In this document: one piece after another, positions 60,220 through 64,000 of the stretch | Position numbering within the stretch: the first letter of the stretch is position 1 | Layout: each line of letters begins with the position of its first letter | NCBI GenBank assembly: GCA_041862635.1 | Contig: JBGVTO010000043.1 | Coordinates: 1 to 64,000, forward strand | Origin: NIOZ-UU13 sp041862635 | GTDB lineage: Bacteria > Planctomycetota > Phycisphaerae > Sedimentisphaerales > Anaerobacaceae | DNA: 64,000 nt | Reading direction: 5' to 3' | Program-made: the position numbers and the translations under genes | Notes under the pieces: generated by a model | Database searches by the model: none | The model's input: only the letters and a program-made list of their open reading frames with translations | Told to the model about the DNA's origin: nothing

Positions 60220-61848
60220 TTGAAATGGAGTATGCTTCAAGTGAGTAAGGCCGAAATAAACAACCTCAACAATAGCAAGCCCCCGCTTGTCGCTGGCGGG
60301 GGTAAACACCCGCCTGTTGCTCGCGGGGGTAGACAAGAAGATATCGCGGATGTTTTGATAGCTGATAACGACTCTGAGCTGGCTCGGTTTATGCTTGAGA
60401 TATTGGCTCGCAAAGGAATTCGCGGGCATCTTGCCAACGATGTAGACAGTGCAATTGACTTTATTAATAAAGGAAGCTGTGACCTTGTATTTACCAGTAA
60501 CAGAATAAACCAGCGGATAAACATGTCCAGCCGACCGTTGGATGGTTTTGAGCTGCTCGAGACAATCAAGGCAAATTGGCCGGAACTGCCGGTGATTATG
60601 ATAACAAAGGCTAAAAACCGAAGCCCGCAAAACCAGCAGCGAACTATCGAGACGGCGGTCAGGGCCATTCGTCTGGGTTGTTGCGATTTCCTAATCAAGC
60701 CGCTTGACTGTGAAAAAATAGAGACCCTGCTGGATACTTTCCTGCCTAACCACAGCGTTTTAACGGTAGCTTCGGCTCACGAAGATACACGTTGCCTTTA
60801 TCGAATTGTGGGCAGAAGTGTAAAACTCGTGCAAACTGACAATTTGGCTGAAAGAATTGCTCCCACCTCAGCACCGGTTTTAATAAGTGGTGAAAGTGGG
60901 ACCGGCAAGGAGCTGCTCTCTTATCTCATACATCAAAAAAGTAAAAGAGCACAGGGTTCGTATATCAAAATCAATTGTGCTGCATTAAGTGACTCGCTGC
61001 TCGAAAGCGAGCTGTTTGGACATGAAAAAGGCGCATTCACCGGTGCCTACGCTCGGCGCAAAGGCCGGTTCGAAATGGCTCATGGTGGAACTTTGCTCCT
61101 GGATGAGATTGCCGAAACGCCCATAAGGTTTCAGGCCAAGCTGTTGCGAGTGCTCGAACAGCAGGATTTTGAGCGTGTTGGCGGAAATGAAAGTGTTAGA
61201 GTCGATGTTCGAATAGTAAGTACTACAAATAAGGATTTATTACAGGAAGTTCAGCAGGGACGGTTCCGTCAGGACCTTTATTATCGATTAAGCGGCATAA
61301 GATTAGTGGTCTGTCCTCTCAGAGAACGCAAAGATGACCTATATGACCTTGTGTGGTATTTTGTCAACCTTTACACTCGCGAAGTACAGCGTCGTATCAC
61401 CAGACTTGATCCTGCCATGATGGACATTTTTGCTAAATACCACTGGCCCGGAAATATCCGGCAATTGCGCAATGTTGTGCGAACATCGTTGATTTTGGGA
61501 GTTGGACAGACACTGTCATTAGCTGATGTCTCTTGGCTTTTTGATGAATTACAACCACTTCCACAGGAAAGAAACTGTGATTTGACGGTCTCGCAGCGGG
61601 CCAGACCAGCCCTGAGCTCATTTGGTGCAGCACAAAATAGTGTGTTGGGGGTTCCGTCAAATACTACTCAGGCCTCAGACCTTGGAGGAGTGCCGCTTGA
61701 ACAGATAGAAAAGAGAGCGATTTTGGATACTTTACGCCAGACAGGAGGCAACCAGACCAAGGCCGCGAAGGTCTTAGGTATTAGTGACCGAACGTTACGC
61801 GATAGAATACATCGATATCGCAGACAAAATTGCCTGCAGTTGGCATGA
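60220..61848 (+). CDS. NtrC-type sigma-54 activator with pseudo-receiver domain
   Basis: 542 residues from a TTG at 60220; GTG 60241 is an alternative with GGAG upstream. Receiver-like domain ~45-195 where the phosphorylated aspartate is replaced: DLVFTSNRI has Ser (residue 93) at that site, while the lysine in FLIKPLD is kept. AAA+ domain has Walker A GESGTGKE, canonical GAFTGA (271-276), Walker B TLLLDEIAET and R-finger region RFRQDLYYRLS. Fis-type HTH TKAAKVLGISDRTLRDRIHR. It should act without phosphorylation, through partner binding or level, like FleQ-type master regulators. Followed by fliL. GC-rich hairpins (60280-60329) are translated near its N-terminus. Confidence 0.92.
   Translation: MKWSMLQVSKAEINNLNNSKPPLVAGGGKHPPVARGGRQEDIADVLIADNDSELARFMLEILARKGIRGHLANDVDSAIDFINKGSCDLVFTSNRINQRINMSSRPLDGFELLETIKANWPELPVIMITKAKNRSPQNQQRTIETAVRAIRLGCCDFLIKPLDCEKIETLLDTFLPNHSVLTVASAHEDTRCLYRIVGRSVKLVQTDNLAERIAPTSAPVLISGESGTGKELLSYLIHQKSKRAQGSYIKINCAALSDSLLESELFGHEKGAFTGAYARRKGRFEMAHGGTLLLDEIAETPIRFQAKLLRVLEQQDFERVGGNESVRVDVRIVSTTNKDLLQEVQQGRFRQDLYYRLSGIRLVVCPLRERKDDLYDLVWYFVNLYTREVQRRITRLDPAMMDIFAKYHWPGNIRQLRNVVRTSLILGVGQTLSLADVSWLFDELQPLPQERNCDLTVSQRARPALSSFGAAQNSVLGVPSNTTQASDLGGVPLEQIEKRAILDTLRQTGGNQTKAAKVLGISDRTLRDRIHRYRRQNCLQLA
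60279..60330 (+). repeat. Two GC hairpins read in frame in the second activator
   Basis: CCCCCGC (60280-60286) pairs with GCGGGGG (60296-60302), and CCCGC (60309-60313) with GCGGG (60323-60327). They encode the low-complexity PPLVAGGGKHPPVARGG segment, just before the receiver-like domain starts. The kind of hairpin resembles those after fliE and inside fliG1. Confidence 0.65.
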
Positions 61849-61885
61849 TTACAATGTTTTTACAGTAAATAGTTGAGGTAAAGAA

Positions 61886-62479
61886 ATGGCAGATGAAGAT
61901 GATGCAAAACAGCAGGAAACGCAGGAAAAACAAGAAACCACAAAGACCAAATCAAGTGATAAGAAGTCCTTGGTTGGTCGGTTCCTGCCGTGGATAATAA
62001 TTGCTGTCGTAGTAGTGGTTTTCGCCGGTGCTGGCCTTACTCTCGGTCGAATATTTGTCGGTTCCAAAACGTCTCAAACGCCTGGAGTTTCCGAACAGGA
62101 CCAATCTGCCCAGGCAGAGAACCTCGAAGCGAAGAGTTCGGCGGCTGGTGCACAAAAAACCTGGTATTATGATTTGGAGCCTGTTATAGCAAATCTCAAT
62201 GTGACCGACGTAACACGCTATGTTCGGGCCTCTTTAACACTTGAAGTAAGTCCTGAGGTGGATGAACAGAAGGGCAAAGCTTTTTTTAATGAAAAAAAAC
62301 CTATTCTAACAAACTGGCTTACTGTTTACCTTGCGAGCTTAGGTCTTGAGGATATCAGAGGTGACATGAAACTCAAGCGTATCCAATCGCAGGTGCTCGA
62401 TGCTTTTAACGAAAAGCTTTTTCCTGATTCCAAACCCAAAATCAAAAGCATTCTATTTAAGGAATTCGCTGTACAATGA
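61886..62479 (+). CDS. fliL: Flagellar stator-associated protein FliL
   Basis: 197 residues. A charged cytoplasmic tail, one membrane helix (~34-55; FLPWIIIAVVVVVFAGAGLT), a Ser/Ala-rich linker and the FliL periplasmic domain: YYDLEPVIANLNVTDVTRYV, RASLTLEVSPEVDEQKGKAF, then DVFNEKL-type ending QSQVLDAFNEKLFPDSKPKI. FliL encircles the stator and supports torque. The stop overlaps the fliM start (ATGA). Confidence 0.92.
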   Translation: MADEDDAKQQETQEKQETTKTKSSDKKSLVGRFLPWIIIAVVVVVFAGAGLTLGRIFVGSKTSQTPGVSEQDQSAQAENLEAKSSAAGAQKTWYYDLEPVIANLNVTDVTRYVRASLTLEVSPEVDEQKGKAFFNEKKPILTNWLTVYLASLGLEDIRGDMKLKRIQSQVLDAFNEKLFPDSKPKIKSILFKEFAVQ

Positions 62480-63432
62480 GCAGGGCGGCTAACAATTTAA
62501 GCAACGAAAAAATACACCAGCTCCTCAGTGCCGTTGGGTCCGGCCCAATGGAAGATACTACAGGTATAGAGGCTACGGAGTACAATTGGAACAAGCCTCA
62601 CTATTTTGATACCAAGCAGTATAAACTCGACAATTTCGCAAAAAAGGTAGCCAAAGTGATGACTGTAAAATTCGTTGACTTTTGCCACAGCGAGTTCGAT
62701 GTTACAGTTGTTTCGACAAAGCAGCACTTTGCTGCTGAGTTTGTTGGCCAGGCTATGGAGAGCAGGCAGAATGATTATTATCTTGCTTTCGGCACCGACC
62801 AGGAACATCCATGTGGACTCATTAGCATAACCACCAAAACAGCATTCATCTGGGCTAAACAGTTGCTTGGTGACTCTGAATCTGAAGAAAATTCAGGTAG
62901 AGATTTGTCGCAATTAGAAGAATCGCTTTTGTTGGACCTGCTCTCTGCCCTTATTGAAGCGTTTTCTCAGAATATTTGGTACTTCCAGCCGGCAAAGAAT
63001 ATTGTCCGAGGACTCTTTCCTTTCGAACTGAAAGGCACGGAAGAACTCTGTGAAATTACTTTTGATGTCAAGAAAAAAAACCAGGAAAGCGGTTCTGAAG
63101 CTTACATCTTAGTACTCGGCAGCAAGCTCGAATCTGTTGTGGGCAAAGCCGCTGAAACTGTTGGTGGATTCTCAGACGAGGATATCTCAAAAGCAATACT
63201 TGGCCATATGCAGCAAATACCGGTCTGCATTACGGCTCAGCTGGCTTCTACGGTGCTTACTCTTGAAGAGATAATGAGTCTTGAGGTGGGAGATATATTG
63301 TTACTTGATAAAAAGGTTAATGAATCGATCGAGTTGGTAGTTAGCGGTCAAATTGCTTTTCGCGGTCGGCCTGCAAAATCAGCGGGCAAGCACGCTGTGG
63401 TAATTACAGGACTGTCTTGTGATACAGGGTAA
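62476..63432 (+). CDS. fliM: Flagellar motor switch protein FliM
   Basis: 318 residues. C-ring subunit that receives CheY-P. The N-terminal helix LSNEKIHQLLSAVG fits the LSQ-EID-LL CheY-binding motif. Middle domain includes FVDFCHSEFDVTVVSTKQHF; the C-terminal SpoA domain ends ITAQLASTVLTLEEIMSLEV, GDILLLDKKVNESIELVVSG and GRPAKSAGKHAVVITG. The middle domain diverges from the usual GGxG pattern, so FliG contacts may differ, in keeping with the unusual tandem FliG genes. Followed by fliN after a 59-base AT-rich gap. Confidence 0.9.
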   Translation: MSRAANNLSNEKIHQLLSAVGSGPMEDTTGIEATEYNWNKPHYFDTKQYKLDNFAKKVAKVMTVKFVDFCHSEFDVTVVSTKQHFAAEFVGQAMESRQNDYYLAFGTDQEHPCGLISITTKTAFIWAKQLLGDSESEENSGRDLSQLEESLLLDLLSALIEAFSQNIWYFQPAKNIVRGLFPFELKGTEELCEITFDVKKKNQESGSEAYILVLGSKLESVVGKAAETVGGFSDEDISKAILGHMQQIPVCITAQLASTVLTLEEIMSLEVGDILLLDKKVNESIELVVSGQIAFRGRPAKSAGKHAVVITGLSCDTG

Positions 63433-63491
63433 ATAGCGAGTAGTTAATTAACCGATTAACCAATCACCAATTTTGTAAAGGAAATCAAAAT

Positions 63492-63875
63492 ATGGCAGAA
63501 ACAACTGAAGCCGTGGAAGAAAAACAGGAAAGCGGTACGGCACAAGAAGACTCAAAAATACAGGCGCAATCTGCTGAATTTTCTGAAGTTAATGCAACCG
63601 GCGACACAGGTGCCGGCGGAAGTATTGACCTCTTACTGGATGTGAACATAGCTGTTACTGTTGCTATTGGACAAACGGAGATACCTGTCCGGCGGCTTTT
63701 ACGGCTTGGACCTGGCTCAGTATTGGAACTCGATAAATCTATTGGTGAACCCGCAGACTTGTATCTCAGGGATACTCGGTTTGCCACGGGAAGTGTTGTG
63801 GTTGTGGACGGCCGATTCGCCGTCAAGATACAACAGATTCTTGGCCTTGGCGACGCTGAAGTCACCGGCGCATGA
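63492..63875 (+). CDS. fliN: Flagellar motor switch protein FliN
   Basis: 127 residues. Disordered acidic N-terminus (~1-40), then a complete SpoA domain: LLLDVNIAVTVAIGQTEIPV, RRLLRLGPGSVLELDKSIGE, PADLYLRDTRFATGSVVVVD, GRFAVKIQQIL. FliN completes the C-ring base and binds FliH. Length and domain order are normal. Last complete gene in the window. Confidence 0.96.
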   Translation: MAETTEAVEEKQESGTAQEDSKIQAQSAEFSEVNATGDTGAGGSIDLLLDVNIAVTVAIGQTEIPVRRLLRLGPGSVLELDKSIGEPADLYLRDTRFATGSVVVVDGRFAVKIQQILGLGDAEVTGA

Positions 63876-63893
63876 GTTTGAGAAGAAAGGAAA

Positions 63894-63906
63894 CCCGCTT
63901 TGCGGG
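63894..63906 (+). repeat. CCCGC-TTT-GCGGG hairpin after fliN
   Basis: Perfect 5-pair stem with a 3-base loop, 18 bases after the fliN stop. The same hairpin type (CCCGC-CTT-GCGGG) occurs at 16262-16274 at the 5' end of fliO. No T-run follows. Confidence 0.5.
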
Positions 63907-63917
63907 AACCAATTGTT

Positions 63918-64000
63918 ATGGCAGGTTCTATACAATCAAATGTACCAGGAGCATCGGGACCGAACACCCTCAAGATGCCTTTCACGTCCCACAGCAATCT
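63918..64000 (+). CDS. Truncated open frame at right edge
   Basis: An ATG at 63918 opens 27 codons to the window end (MAGSIQSNVPGASGPNTLKM, then PFTSHSN). No ribosome site stands close before it, but the frame follows fliN in the same direction. Too short to identify; it may be the start of another flagellar gene or chance. Confidence 0.3.
   Translation, partial: MAGSIQSNVPGASGPNTLKMPFTSHSN

Overview
The window is almost entirely one flagellar locus, on both strands, with a protein-glycosylation and modification island inserted in it. Moderate G+C, chains of short interspersed palindromic and AT-rich repeats between (and sometimes inside) genes, very long TPR/glycosyltransferase fusions and sigma-54 control all fit a Planctomycetota bacterium of the Phycisphaerae type. 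That placement is inference: no rRNA or phylogenetic marker is present, and other Gram-negative lineages with P- and L-rings remain possible.

Layout. 1-259 (-) is the start of a flagellin gene cut by the window edge. 726-2630 (+) is a TPR-glycosyltransferase. 3011-4807 (-) is fliK. 5256-20290 (+) holds two basal-body/export blocks: flgB-flgC-fliE-fliF-fliG1-fliG2-fliH-fliI-fliJ-motE-like-motA-motB1-motB2, then fliO-fliP-fliQ-fliR-flhB. 20356-41742 (-) holds fliD and the modification island: a 2,549-residue multi-glycosyltransferase, a radical-SAM/FkbM/methyltransferase fusion, a methyltransferase, a UDP-sugar dehydrogenase, a second radical-SAM protein, a small helical FliT-like protein, a TPR protein and two TPR-linked glycosyltransferases. 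41981-54498 (-) is the rod/hook/ring operon, read in the order flgD-flgE-PilZ protein-flgF-flgG-flgA-flgH-flgI-flgJ-flgN-flgK-flgL. 55140-63875 (+) carries two NtrC-type sigma-54 activators flanking two TPR proteins, then fliL-fliM-fliN; a truncated ORF runs off the right edge.

How it works together. Five sequences match the sigma-54 -24/-12 consensus with exact GG-N10-GC spacing. They lie upstream of flgB, fliO, flgD, the glycosyltransferase head of the island, and the TPR/STN gene. Two enhancer-binding proteins are encoded in the same window, so the simplest model is a local sigma-54 regulon that builds the basal body, hook and rings and co-expresses the modification island, whose likely substrate is flagellin. 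The UDP-sugar dehydrogenase would supply a uronic acid donor, the radical-SAM and methyltransferase modules would tailor it, and the glycosyltransferases would assemble it. flhA, flhF/flhG, fliA, fliS and chemotaxis genes are not seen here.

Most unusual features: tandem fliG paralogues, tandem motB paralogues, the 2,549-residue glycosyltransferase, the radical-SAM/FkbM/methyltransferase fusion, an activator whose receiver domain has lost its phospho-acceptor aspartate, an unfamiliar TPR/STN membrane protein under its own sigma-54 promoter, and repeat elements that have become coding sequence.
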